Shown one piece after another: positions 28,311 to 36,674 of a stretch of DNA of 64,000 bases. How positions within the stretch are numbered: position 1 is the stretch's first letter; each line of letters opens with the position of its first letter. Below the pieces are notes generated by a model. The model was given only the letters and a program-made list of their open reading frames with translations. It made no database searches and had not been told where the DNA came from. The position numbers and the translations under genes are program-made. This DNA comes from JBCBKP01 sp038746265. Lineage in GTDB: Bacteria; Planctomycetota; Phycisphaerae; Phycisphaerales; UBA1924. The stretch lies in the NCBI GenBank assembly GCA_038746265.1, contig JBCDKU010000001.1, positions 1 through 64,000 of the forward strand. Direction: 5' to 3'.

Positions 28311-29639
28311 ATGAACCCCCTCGCCCGACCCGCCCCGATGCCCACCGACGACCGCCTGCGAGCCGCCGCAGGCGCTAAGCCGTGGCTCCGCGCGCACCTC
28401 GCTGCCTCGGTGCTCCTCACGGTCGGCCTCACGCTCCCGACGACCTTCATGGAGTTCAGCGTCGTCCCGCTTGTCCTCGTGTGCCTCGTCGGCATCCAGC
28501 ACACCCACCGCGGCATCGACCAGATCTTCCGCGAGCCCGCCGTCATCCCGGCGCTCGCGCTTTCCGCCTGGATCGCGCTGGGTCTGGTCTGGTCGCCCGA
28601 CCCCGCCCAGGGCGGCGAAGAGCTCGCGTCGCTCCGCTGGCTGCTCGCGATCCCGCTCCTCCGCCCGGCGGTCAACCGGCATCGCCGCGCGCTCGTCCTC
28701 GCCCTGCTCGCGGGCTTCGCGCTGGGTCACGCCGTGCAGGTCATCAACGCGGTCGCGGTCTTCTCGAAGGGCCCCGACTGGCTCATCATGGGCCGCACCA
28801 CAACGCGTCTCAGCGGCTGGTGGGACCCCGCCGTCGCCGGCACCACCCTCACCGCCGCGGTCGGCCTCGCACTCGCCGGCGCGATCTGGGGACGCGGCAA
28901 GGACCGCCTCATCGGCTGCGCGAGCCTCCTCCTCGCCATCGCGGGCCTGCTCGCGACCGGCTCCCGCGGCGGCTGGCTCGCCACAGCCGCACTGCTCACA
29001 ACCACCGCCGTCATCGCGATCGCCGCCGCCCCCGAAAGCTGGCGCGGCAAGCTCACCCTCGGCGCGGCCGGCCTCGCCGCGGTCATCGCGATCGCCGCCG
29101 TCATCGCGCGACCCGTCATTGCCCCCCGCGTCGAGTCCGCCGCCCGCGATATCCGCCTCGCACTCGACGACGACAACTACCAGTCCGACACCGGCGGCCG
29201 CATCCTCATGAAAGAACTCGCCCTCGACCTCGCCGCACGCCACGCGATCACAGGCGTGGGCACGGGCGGGTTCGGCGTCTCCGCCCGCGAGCTCGCCGAG
29301 CAGCGCGACCTCCCCGAGCGCGTCGTCCGCGTCCGCGTCCACGATCACGCCCACGACACACCCCTGCACCTCGTGTCAACCAACGGCCTGATCGGGCTGG
29401 TACTCGGCGCATGGCTCATCGCCGGCATCACCCGCAGCGCCCTCGCAACCCGAAACGACCGAACCGGCTTCCATCGCGGCTTCCAGCACGGCCCGGCGCT
29501 CGCGCTCCTGGGCCTCGCCTTCGCGATGCCCTTCGACACCCTCTACGTCTCCGCGCACGCCGTGTCATTGACAGGATTTCTCATCGCGCTGGCCCAGATC
29601 GGCTTGACACCGGGCGCACCGAGAACCGATGATCTCTGA
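28311..29639 (+). CDS. O-antigen ligase/polymerase-like membrane protein
   Basis: A 442-residue polytopic protein with about ten hydrophobic helices. A large extracytoplasmic loop (about residues 265-350) carries the Wzy_C-type features: GSRGGWLA, GGRILMKELALDLAARHAITGVGTGGF and RVHDHAHDTPLHLVSTNGLIG. The H-x-H-x-x-x-L and G-x-G-x-G-x-F pattern is typical of WaaL/Wzy enzymes that join or polymerise undecaprenyl-linked glycans. Start ATG 28311, with ATG 28338 as an alternative. The stop overlaps the next ORF start (TGATG). Together with the GT and flippase-like genes it suggests surface-polysaccharide assembly. Confidence 0.85.
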   Translation: MNPLARPAPMPTDDRLRAAAGAKPWLRAHLAASVLLTVGLTLPTTFMEFSVVPLVLVCLVGIQHTHRGIDQIFREPAVIPALALSAWIALGLVWSPDPAQGGEELASLRWLLAIPLLRPAVNRHRRALVLALLAGFALGHAVQVINAVAVFSKGPDWLIMGRTTTRLSGWWDPAVAGTTLTAAVGLALAGAIWGRGKDRLIGCASLLLAIAGLLATGSRGGWLATAALLTTTAVIAIAAAPESWRGKLTLGAAGLAAVIAIAAVIARPVIAPRVESAARDIRLALDDDNYQSDTGGRILMKELALDLAARHAITGVGTGGFGVSARELAEQRDLPERVVRVRVHDHAHDTPLHLVSTNGLIGLVLGAWLIAGITRSALATRNDRTGFHRGFQHGPALALLGLAFAMPFDTLYVSAHAVSLTGFLIALAQIGLTPGAPRTDDL

Positions 29640-29944
29640 TGCACACAGGACTGAACGACTCAGCCCCGTTTGACCAGAGCCGCCCCGGCACGGATCTCGC
29701 TCCGGGACAGCTCAGCCCCTCACTCCTCAACGGCTTGATCGCCCGGGCGGACGACTGCCTCGTCATCATCTCGAGGCCCGTCCCCCTCGACGACCGCCTC
29801 CCCGACGCGGCCGGCGGGATCTGCCTCCGTGAGGACCTCGCCCAGGACACCCGCGACGCCGGTGCTGCCGACGACGCCCCGGCCCCCATCGCCGTCGTCG
29901 CCGACACCCGCAGCGTCGTCCACGCCGCGCCGCCCACGGCTTAA
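29639..29944 (+). CDS. Small ORF coupled to the ligase gene, antisense to the flippase-like gene
   Basis: A 101-residue ORF whose ATG overlaps the ligase stop as TGATG, the same coupling seen at 21139. Third codon positions are almost all C or G (about 90%), more coding-like than the opposite frame in the shared 225 bp. The first 27 residues lie outside the overlap. The protein (LLNGLIARADDCLVIISRPV, then an acidic Ala-rich tail) matches nothing I know. It could be a genuine small protein or a coincidence of codon bias; the coupling argues for translation. Confidence 0.45.
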   Translation: MHTGLNDSAPFDQSRPGTDLAPGQLSPSLLNGLIARADDCLVIISRPVPLDDRLPDAAGGICLREDLAQDTRDAGAADDAPAPIAVVADTRSVVHAAPPTA

Positions 29945-30901
29945 CGCCACGCCGGCGATCAACCCCGCAACCGCAACGGTCGCCAGCTCGACCGCGGACA
30001 CGCTGACGACCACGATCTTCAGCCCGTCGCTCACCAGCGCGCCGAGCACACCGCCCGTCGCCGCCTCGCGCAGCCCGAGCGGCCCCGTCGGCGCCAGCGC
30101 CGAGATCAGAAAGAAGCTCACCCCCGCCACCGCCGCCTCGGCGAGCGTCATCTCCACGTTCAGCACCGACGCCATCACCAAAAACCGCGCCGCGTACCCC
30201 AGCGCATCGAGCTGCCGGATCACGACCCCGAGCCCCGTCGCCCGCTCGTTCGCGACCATCGCCACGCCCGTGTGAAGGTTCACAAACGGCCCCGACGCGA
30301 GCACCGCCTCGCCCTTGGGCAGCCGCCGCGCGATCGACTCCAGCAGCCGCCAGCCGGAATCGCTCGCCACCCAGCGCGACCCCACGACCAACGCCACAAA
30401 CGCCACGACCACACCCACCGCCGTCGCCCCGAGCCACAGCCCCCACGCCGCGTCGGGCAGCAGCAGCGTCGCCGCGACGCCGGGCCCGAGCCCAACCACC
30501 GTGACCCCGCCGAACGCCGCCGCCCAGCCGCCGAACTGCATGACGGGCATCCGATCAACACGCTTGTGATAGAGCACCCGGAACAGCACGCTGAGCTTCC
30601 CGGGCAGATAACTCAGACCCGTCGCGACGACGTTCACCGCGAGCGTCCTCCACACCGAAAGCCGCCGAACGGGCGAGACCGCCACCCACCAGCCGAAGCC
30701 GTTCAAGCAGAAACTCGCAAGCGACAGCCCCACCAGCGCCGCGACAAACGCGGGCCCGGCCCGCTTCAGCTCCGCGATCCGCTCCTCGGTCAGCTCCGCC
30801 CGCGCCGTCCACGCCACCCAGCCGAACAGCGCCAGCCCCGCGGCGAACAAGAGCGCCTGCACCAGCAGTCGCACCACCTTCCGCGGCCGCGCCTCGCTCA
30901 T
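29720..30901 (-). CDS. Flippase-like (UPF0104/LPG-synthase-TM type) membrane protein
   Basis: A 393-residue protein with about eight transmembrane helices up to residue 320. SWWVAVSPVRRLSVWRTLAVNV-type and TGLSYLPGKLS segments, then ALAPTGPLGLREAATGG near the end, match the flippase-like/AglD-type family (the APxxxxLGxREA box). These proteins are proposed lipid or polyprenyl-glycan flippases or lysyl-transfer membrane domains. Residues about 320-393 are an odd Gly/Val/Asp/Glu-rich tail that lies antisense, in codon register, to the small ORF at 29639-29944; its third positions are less GC-rich than the core, so the tail may be non-native. Confidence 0.8.
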   Translation of the reverse strand: MSEARPRKVVRLLVQALLFAAGLALFGWVAWTARAELTEERIAELKRAGPAFVAALVGLSLASFCLNGFGWWVAVSPVRRLSVWRTLAVNVVATGLSYLPGKLSVLFRVLYHKRVDRMPVMQFGGWAAAFGGVTVVGLGPGVAATLLLPDAAWGLWLGATAVGVVVAFVALVVGSRWVASDSGWRLLESIARRLPKGEAVLASGPFVNLHTGVAMVANERATGLGVVIRQLDALGYAARFLVMASVLNVEMTLAEAAVAGVSFFLISALAPTGPLGLREAATGGVLGALVSDGLKIVVVSVSAVELATVAVAGLIAGVALSRGRRGVDDAAGVGDDGDGGRGVVGSTGVAGVLGEVLTEADPAGRVGEAVVEGDGPRDDDEAVVRPGDQAVEE

Positions 30902-30923
30902 CGCCGGTCCCCGGGTGCCGGTT

Positions 30924-32216
30924 TCACTCTTCCTTCGCCCGCTCGATCTTCGCCCCGACCCGCGCGAGCCGCTCCTCGAGCTTCTCGTAGCCGCGATCGA
31001 GGTGATACACGCGGTTCACGCTCGTCTGCCCGCGCGCCGCCATCCCCGCGAGGACCAGCCCCGCCGAGGCCCGCAGGTCGCTCGCCATCACCGGCGCCCC
31101 GCGCAGCTCCTTCACGCCCGAGACGACCACCGTCGCCCCCTGCCGGTGCAGCCGCGCGCCCATCCGCGTCAGCTCCGCGACGTGCAGGAACCGCTCCGGG
31201 AAGATCTTCTCCGTCACCACGCTGTTGCCGTCGGCGAGGCACAGCATCGCCATCAGCTGCGCCTGCACGTCCGTCGGGAAACCCGGGTGAGGCTGCGTCG
31301 TCACCTCGACGGGCTTCAGGTACCGATCCAGCGCCGTCGCGCGCACCGTGCAGCGCATCCGGTCCTCGCCCGCGACGATCTCCGTCCGCACACCCACACG
31401 GTCCAGCCGATCGATCACCGCGAGCATCGCGTCATACGGACAGTTCGTGAGCGTCAGATCGCCATTCGTAATGCCAGCCGCGCACAGGAACGTCGCCGCC
31501 TCGATCCGGTCGGGGATCACCGTGTGCTTCGCGCCGCCCAGCTCCTCAACGCCCTCGATCCGGATCCTGGGCGACCCATCGCCCGTGATCCGCGCGCCCA
31601 TCGCCCGCAGCAGATTCGCCAGGTCCACGATCTCCGGCTCGCACGCCGCCGACTCGATCACCGTCTCACCCTCGGCAAGCACCGCCGCCGACATCACGTT
31701 CGCCGTGCCGAGCACCGTCGAGCCGTAGGGCCCGCCCAGAAAGATCGTCGCGCCGCGTAGCTTCCCGCCCGGCACCGTCGCGATGATGTCGCCGCCGTCA
31801 AGATCGATCCGCGCACCCAGCGCCTCGAGCCCGCGCAGGTGCAGGTCCACCGGGCGCTCGCCGATCGCGCACCCGCCCGGCATCGACACCCGCGCCTTGC
31901 CGCGCTTCGCGAGCATCGGGCCGAGCACGCACACGCTCGCCCGCATCGTCCGCACGATCTCGTACCGCGCGTGGCTCTGCGACTCGTCCGACGCCTGCAG
32001 CCGGTACGCCCCGCCCGCGTCGCCGACCTCGACACCGAGCTCGCCGAGCAAACGCAACATGTTGTTCGTATCCGCGAGGCTCGGCACGCCCCGCAGCTCG
32101 ACCGCCCCGTTCGAGAGCAGGCACGCCGCCATCAAGGGCAGGGTCGCGTTCTTCGACCCGTTCACCGCGATCTCGCCCTCGAGACGAGCCCCGCCCTCCA
32201 CAATGAATCGATCCAC
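30924..32216 (-). CDS. murA: UDP-N-acetylglucosamine 1-carboxyvinyltransferase
   Basis: First committed step of peptidoglycan synthesis, adding enolpyruvate from PEP to UDP-GlcNAc. The 430-residue protein starts at GTG 32216 (GGAGG six bases upstream), giving MDRFIVEGGARLEGEI. The PEP-binding loop is SMPGGCAIGERPVDLHLRGL, with the fosfomycin target Cys116. Lys22 in NGSKNATLP and the TTQPHPGFPTDVQAQ motif are intact. This supports the presence of a peptidoglycan pathway in this planctomycete-type organism. Confidence 0.97.
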   Translation of the reverse strand: MDRFIVEGGARLEGEIAVNGSKNATLPLMAACLLSNGAVELRGVPSLADTNNMLRLLGELGVEVGDAGGAYRLQASDESQSHARYEIVRTMRASVCVLGPMLAKRGKARVSMPGGCAIGERPVDLHLRGLEALGARIDLDGGDIIATVPGGKLRGATIFLGGPYGSTVLGTANVMSAAVLAEGETVIESAACEPEIVDLANLLRAMGARITGDGSPRIRIEGVEELGGAKHTVIPDRIEAATFLCAAGITNGDLTLTNCPYDAMLAVIDRLDRVGVRTEIVAGEDRMRCTVRATALDRYLKPVEVTTQPHPGFPTDVQAQLMAMLCLADGNSVVTEKIFPERFLHVAELTRMGARLHRQGATVVVSGVKELRGAPVMASDLRASAGLVLAGMAARGQTSVNRVYHLDRGYEKLEERLARVGAKIERAKEE

Positions 32217-32407
32217 GCGGCGCCTCCAGCGTCCCAAACCCGACACAGTTCCGGTTACGCAGGCTATCGGCACGCCGACCCAAGAGGGACCAACCACGCC
32301 CCTTTCCATCGACCCCCGCGATGCGAATGATCCGAGAGAGCAGTGACGCGACTCGGCCCAACGCCTCTGTTGACGCCAGGCCGCGGACAACCCGACGGAG
32401 TTCCGAC

Positions 32408-33844
32408 ATGACCGACGCCGCCCCCGCCGCTTCCACCCAACTCGACCCCACCAACGGGAACTGGAGCTGGGAGCCGCAGCCGGCAGCGCAGGCCTTCATC
32501 GACGAGCTCGTCGGCCTCTTCCTCGACCGATGCCCCGACGCCGACAACCTCGCCACGCGCATGCGCGAGCAGACGGCGACCCGCTTCAAGGACTGGATCG
32601 GCGTCATCCTCGTCCCCGACACCCAGCAGACCCGCGACCGCCTCGACGAGACGGGCTTCACACCCATCACCACCGAGTTCGCCGACGCCGACATCCACTA
32701 CGCCTTCGAGCACAAGCTGGGCCTGTTCCCCAACATCCTGCTCACCGAGTCCGACCGCATGTCCATCGGCATCAAGGTCGAGCACATCAACGACTTCTTC
32801 GCCGCCCATCAGATCCCGGGCATCGAGCACGTCCAGGGCGAGCCGTGGAGCCGCAGCCGCTGGTGCAAGGCCTTCGACGGCGACCGCGCCGCCCTCTGGG
32901 TCATGCAGCGCACCGGCTACGCCGGCTTCGGGCTCACACTTGAATCAGCAGAAGAGCGCGTCGCCGCCGCCCACCACCTCGAGCGCCTCCGCTGCCGCCC
33001 GCGCAACATGGGCGTCGGGGCCGAAGCCGACACACAAGCGATCGACCACCTGAACGACATGCTCGACGCCGCCATCGAAGAGCTGGGCCAGGACTGGGCC
33101 TGCGAGCTCTTCTTCGCCGCCGAGCGCGATTACTGGATGCGCCGCAACACCGCCGCCCGCGTCCAGCACGCCCGCCAGAACAAGCTCGGTCTCGGCTGGG
33201 CCAACCACGACCACCACACCTACCGCTGCAGCCGTGAGAACTACACCCGCGTGATCGCCGTCTTCGAGAAGCTCGGCTTCTTCTGCCGCGAACGCTTCTA
33301 CGCCGGGGGCGAGGCGGGCTGGGGCGCCCAGGTCCTCGAACACCCCGTCACCGGCATCGTCATCTTCGCCGACGTGGACATGTCCGCCGAGGAAGTCGAG
33401 GGCGACTTCAGCCACGAGGGCTTCAAGAACGGAAACACGGGCGAGGTGGGCACCGTCGGCCTCTGGGTCGCGCTCCACGGCGAGTCGCTCCTCCAGGCAG
33501 GCATGCACCACCTCGAGTGCCAGTTCGACCACCACGCGCTCCGCCAGCAGCTCGACCAAGAGTCCGGCATCAAGACCATGGACCCCTTCACCAGCTTCCC
33601 GTTCCTCCGCCAGGCCTTCACCGAGGGCGAACGCTGGGAGGTCGCCGAGCCCCGCATCCAGCTCTGCAAGGAGCAAGGCTGGATCACCGACGAGCAGGCC
33701 GCCGCCTTCCGCGCCTCCGGCGCACTTGGAAGCCACCTCGAGAACCTCGAACGCAACGACGGCTACAAGGGCTTCAACCAGACCGGCGTCAGCGACATCA
33801 TCAGCCGCACCGACGCCCGCAAACACGCCGGCAGCTCCGCCTGA
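32408..33844 (+). CDS. Uncharacterised two-domain protein, possibly VOC-like
   Basis: A 478-residue soluble protein starting at ATG 32408. Repeated beta-alpha-beta segments are suggested: one with DWIGVILVPDTQQTRDRLDE and VEHINDFFAAH, a second with NHDHHTYRCSRENYTRVIAV...EHPVTGIVIFADVDM, and a late HHLECQFDHHALRQQL. Paired His residues at strand starts and E-x-P-x-T-G-x-x-I strands recall vicinal-oxygen-chelate dioxygenases, but I cannot place it firmly. There is no signal peptide. It lies alone, divergent from murA, with a gap of about 190 bp. The function is unknown. Confidence 0.8.
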   Translation: MTDAAPAASTQLDPTNGNWSWEPQPAAQAFIDELVGLFLDRCPDADNLATRMREQTATRFKDWIGVILVPDTQQTRDRLDETGFTPITTEFADADIHYAFEHKLGLFPNILLTESDRMSIGIKVEHINDFFAAHQIPGIEHVQGEPWSRSRWCKAFDGDRAALWVMQRTGYAGFGLTLESAEERVAAAHHLERLRCRPRNMGVGAEADTQAIDHLNDMLDAAIEELGQDWACELFFAAERDYWMRRNTAARVQHARQNKLGLGWANHDHHTYRCSRENYTRVIAVFEKLGFFCRERFYAGGEAGWGAQVLEHPVTGIVIFADVDMSAEEVEGDFSHEGFKNGNTGEVGTVGLWVALHGESLLQAGMHHLECQFDHHALRQQLDQESGIKTMDPFTSFPFLRQAFTEGERWEVAEPRIQLCKEQGWITDEQAAAFRASGALGSHLENLERNDGYKGFNQTGVSDIISRTDARKHAGSSA

Positions 33845-33985
33845 TCGCGCACCAGCGCACGGCCCAGATCCAGAACCGCGGACCACGCGGTGCGCCATGG
33901 CCGCACAATCTCCGACCCGGCAACCCGGCCCGGGTGGAACGCGGGCCAGAGATCATCTAGCATCAAACTAAGAGTGTTCTAATAA

Positions 33986-34024
33986 TTAAGAATGGATTCT
34001 CAATAATATCGAGAACCCATTCTC
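33986..34024. promoter_or_regulatory. Tandem Fur-like palindromes
   Basis: Two adjacent inverted repeats in an AT-rich pocket 23 bp upstream of the His-rich protein ATG (34047). The first, TTAAGAATGGATTCTCAA (33986-34003), has 8-bp arms with one mismatch. The second, GAGAACCCATTCTC (34011-34024), repeats the GAGAA/TTCTC arms. Together they also form one larger 12-9-12 inverted repeat. The TGAGAAT-N-ATTCTCA type is a common variant of Fur-family boxes, so metal-responsive repression is likely (inference). Confidence 0.6.
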
Positions 34025-34046
34025 AGGCAACGCGAAAGGACCCACC

Positions 34047-34409
34047 ATGGCTGACCATGTCCACGACGGCGACCACCCCCACCAGCACGGCCCCGGCTGC
34101 GGCCACACCGCCATCCGGCACGGCGACCACGTCGACTACCTCCACGACGGACACCTCCACAACCCCTCGGACGGCAAGATCCTCGAGTGCAGCGTCGCCG
34201 TCAGCGACACCAACCCCGACGGCTGCCACCCCGCGAAGGCCTCGGGCCACGCCGATGACCACGTCTGCGGCCCGGGCTGCGGACACGAGCCCGTCCCGCA
34301 CGGCGACCACACCTGCTACCTCGTCATCGATGCCGAAGGCAACGCACGCCTGCACCACCCGCACGGCGACCACTGCGACGACCACGGCCCCGTCGAACTC
34401 GTGAACTGA
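34047..34409 (+). CDS. His/Cys-rich metal-binding protein
   Basis: A 120-residue cytoplasmic protein with about 25 His, 7 Cys and many Asp. Two similar halves each contain GPGCGH, HGDH and an HLHN/HHPHGDHCDDH cluster (HGPGCGHTAIRHGDHVDYLH and VCGPGCGHEPVPHGDHTCYL), so it arose by internal duplication. This points to Zn, Ni or Co storage or buffering. ATG 34047 follows GAAAGGA. The Fur-like operators just upstream and a strong terminator downstream make it a monocistronic, probably metal-regulated unit. Confidence 0.88.
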   Translation: MADHVHDGDHPHQHGPGCGHTAIRHGDHVDYLHDGHLHNPSDGKILECSVAVSDTNPDGCHPAKASGHADDHVCGPGCGHEPVPHGDHTCYLVIDAEGNARLHHPHGDHCDDHGPVELVN

Positions 34410-34434
34410 GCCTCCGCGCCGACGGCGACAAAAG

Positions 34435-34465
34435 AAAAGCCCTCGCGGTAACGCGAGGGCTTTTT
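34435..34465. terminator. Bidirectional intrinsic terminator
   Basis: Stem AAGCCCTCGCG / CGCGAGGGCTT around a GTAA loop, with A-run before and T-run after. It sits between the convergent His-rich protein gene (ends 34409) and YHS gene (ends 34492) and should work in both directions. Confidence 0.93.
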
Positions 34466-34491
34466 CGTGCGCGGACTTTCGGAAAGTCTGC

Positions 34492-34887
34492 TTACTCCGC
34501 CGGGCCGTAGCTGTCATCCGCCCAGTGCTTGTCGGCGTTCGCGCGACGGTTCGCCTCGTCGGCGTTCCAATCGGGCAGCGTGTCCCCCGCCTCGCCCTTG
34601 TAGAACAGGTACAGCTTGTCGCCCGTGATCTTGTAGTTCTTCGGGTCAACCTCGAAGATCTTCCCCTCCGACATCGCCGTCGCGCAGTACCCGCCGTACT
34701 GCGGCGCGTACTTCTCCGGGTCCGCCTTGAACGCGTCGAGGTTCTCCCGCGACGCGAACCGGTATGTCGCCCCGCCGTGATCCGCGGTCAGCGACGCCTG
34801 CCCTTCCTGGGCCTCGCCCTTGAAGTAACTGACCGGATCGAACCCCCCGATCGCGACACCGTTCTCTGCGTTGATGGGCTTAGCCAT
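34492..34887 (-). CDS. YHS-domain-containing protein
   Basis: A 131-residue protein starting at ATG 34887 behind AAGGGAG. The YHS-type core covers about residues 12-100: GVAIGGFDPVSYF, then YRFASRENLDAFKADPEKYA, PQYGGYCATAMSEG. This fits the family's DPV(C)-x-Y-F and Y-G-G-x-C-A pattern, although the classical metal-binding Cys of DPVC is Ser here (DPVS). YHS proteins bind metals or act beside oxidoreductases. There is no signal peptide. It faces the metal-binding protein gene across a shared terminator. Confidence 0.9.
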   Translation of the reverse strand: MAKPINAENGVAIGGFDPVSYFKGEAQEGQASLTADHGGATYRFASRENLDAFKADPEKYAPQYGGYCATAMSEGKIFEVDPKNYKITGDKLYLFYKGEAGDTLPDWNADEANRRANADKHWADDSYGPAE

Positions 34888-35047
34888 GCGTTGCTCCCTT
34901 CGTTCGATCGTTTCGCTCAGTGAGGGCGTCGAACCGCCCCACCGGAACACGATGAACGCCCCGCTCGCCGGCCATTATTCCAGACACAGAGATGCCGATA
35001 CCGGGATCGCACGCATCCGGGCGACCGATCGAGCCGATACCTTCACC

Positions 35048-35596
35048 ATGTCAACCACAGACGCCATCGTCCAGGTCACCCGCCACGGCAAGGGCTGGGT
35101 CCTCACCGCCAGCCAGTGGCTCCCCCGCTCGATGGACGAGGTCTGGCCCTTCTTCGCCGACGCCCACAACCTCGAGGAGCTCACGCCCCCGATCCTCAAC
35201 TTCCAGATCCTCACGCCCAAGCCCATCGACATGCACCAAGGCACGCTCATCGACTACCGCATCAAAATCCGCGGCATCCCCGTCAACTGGAAGACCGAGA
35301 TCGAGCGCTGGGACCCGCCCTCCGCGGACCGACCCGACGCCGCCTTCATCGACAACCAGATCAAGGGCCCCTACACCCGCTGGAACCACCTCCACACCTT
35401 CGAGCCCAAGGACGGCGGCACCCTGTGCGGCGACCGCGTCGAGTACGAGGTCCCGGGATGGTTCCTCGCGCCCGTCGTGAACGCCATCGCCGTCCAGAAG
35501 GACGTCGAGAAGATCTTCGCTTATCGAGCCAGGAAGATGGCAGAGCTGTTCGGCACGCCGAAAGCCGGCTCCGGCGCGCAGCCCGACGCCGCCTGA
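35048..35596 (+). CDS. SRPBCC-family (START-like) ligand-binding protein
   Basis: A 182-residue protein with the helix-grip fold pattern: LTASQWLPRSMDEVWPFFAD, then NLEELTPPILNFQIL, IDYRIKIRGIPVNWKTEI, FIDNQIKGPYTRWNHLHTFE and DRVEYEVPGWFLAPV. This is the family often annotated as SRPBCC/CoxG-like or nucleotide-sugar-epimerase-associated. ATG 35048 is preferred; it is divergent from the YHS gene. It probably binds a small hydrophobic molecule; the substrate is unknown. Confidence 0.88.
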   Translation: MSTTDAIVQVTRHGKGWVLTASQWLPRSMDEVWPFFADAHNLEELTPPILNFQILTPKPIDMHQGTLIDYRIKIRGIPVNWKTEIERWDPPSADRPDAAFIDNQIKGPYTRWNHLHTFEPKDGGTLCGDRVEYEVPGWFLAPVVNAIAVQKDVEKIFAYRARKMAELFGTPKAGSGAQPDAA

Positions 35597-35600
35597 CGGC

Positions 35601-36611
35601 TTACGCCGGCTCTTCCTCCTCGGGCACCTCGTCCATGTACGAATCGCAGCCCGCGTCGAACAGCGCGAGGAACGCGATCAGGTCGAACACGTCGATCGCG
35701 CCGTCGTCGTTGAAGTCCGCCGACATCGCGCCGGCCTCGAGCTCCGCGATGAACTGATCGAAGTCGTCCGAGTCCACGTCGCCGTCGCGGTCGATGTCCT
35801 GCGGGCAGCTCAGGTCGAACGCCGCGCCCGACAGCACGCGCAGGTTGCTGAACGCCACCTCGCCCGTCCCGCTCTCCCAAGGCGTCACGACCGACCCGAA
35901 GAACGGCACCGACACCTCGTCGCTGCGGATAAAGAACGACACCAGCAGGGGATCACCCGCCCACTGGTCCGACACCTCTGCCGCCGAGAACACCGCAGAG
36001 CTCGAGGGCATCGCCGCACCCGCGACCCCGCGGCCCACCGTGATCTCCCCCGTCATCGCGTCGTACGCCACGTGCAGGGATCCGACCAGCGTGTTCGACG
36101 TCGAGCTCACCGCGGGCGAAACCAGCGCCGCGACCGTCGCATCGTTCACCCGCGCTGCGCCGCCGACCGGGCCCGCGACCGGGATCGCCGCCGGAAAGCC
36201 GTTCTGTGTCGCGAACGCCACGCCCGCGCTGTTCGAGCCGGCCTGATCCTCGCCGATCCCGAAGCCGAAGCTCAGCCCATCCGAGGGGCTCATGAACGAC
36301 GCCGCGTAGTCGATCGCGATCGAGAAGCTCAGCGCCGGGTTGAACGCGAAGCCCATCGTCGAGCCGTTCACGGTCATCCCGTCCACCGACTGGAAGCCAA
36401 GGTCCGTCCCCGCCGCGACCGGCGTGCCCGTCGCATCGAGCGCGAGCAGCCGCACCTCGGTCGCCGAGTCCACGGCGGAGTCGAAGAACGCCGACGCCGG
36501 GTCCTCGACCAGCGTGAACATCGAGATGTTGCTGATCTGCCCCGCCGCCTGCCCGGACAAAGCCGCCGCAGCAAACAGCCCGCACGCCGTGTTCAGAGTC
36601 TTCATGCTCAT
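35601..36611 (-). CDS. Exported protein with dockerin-like C-terminus
   Basis: A 336-residue protein with a signal peptide (about 1-25, ends GQAAGQ). The central part (about 30-265) is rich in Ser, Ala, Val and Gly, like beta-sandwich surface proteins. The last 65 residues carry two EF-hand-like loops, DIDRDGDVDSDDFDQFIAEL and DFNDDGAIDVFDLIAFLALF, ending in AGCD: the dockerin-like type common in Phycisphaerae. An acidic tail follows. ATG 36611 or 36605. The dockerin-like part may attach it to other exported proteins; the function is unknown. Confidence 0.85.
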   Translation of the reverse strand: MSMKTLNTACGLFAAAALSGQAAGQISNISMFTLVEDPASAFFDSAVDSATEVRLLALDATGTPVAAGTDLGFQSVDGMTVNGSTMGFAFNPALSFSIAIDYAASFMSPSDGLSFGFGIGEDQAGSNSAGVAFATQNGFPAAIPVAGPVGGAARVNDATVAALVSPAVSSTSNTLVGSLHVAYDAMTGEITVGRGVAGAAMPSSSAVFSAAEVSDQWAGDPLLVSFFIRSDEVSVPFFGSVVTPWESGTGEVAFSNLRVLSGAAFDLSCPQDIDRDGDVDSDDFDQFIAELEAGAMSADFNDDGAIDVFDLIAFLALFDAGCDSYMDEVPEEEEPA

Positions 36612-36674
36612 CTCTCGCTCCTGCCTCTCTTGAAGGTCTCCCCGGGATCCATCCCGGGCCCGTCCATGGTCAGT

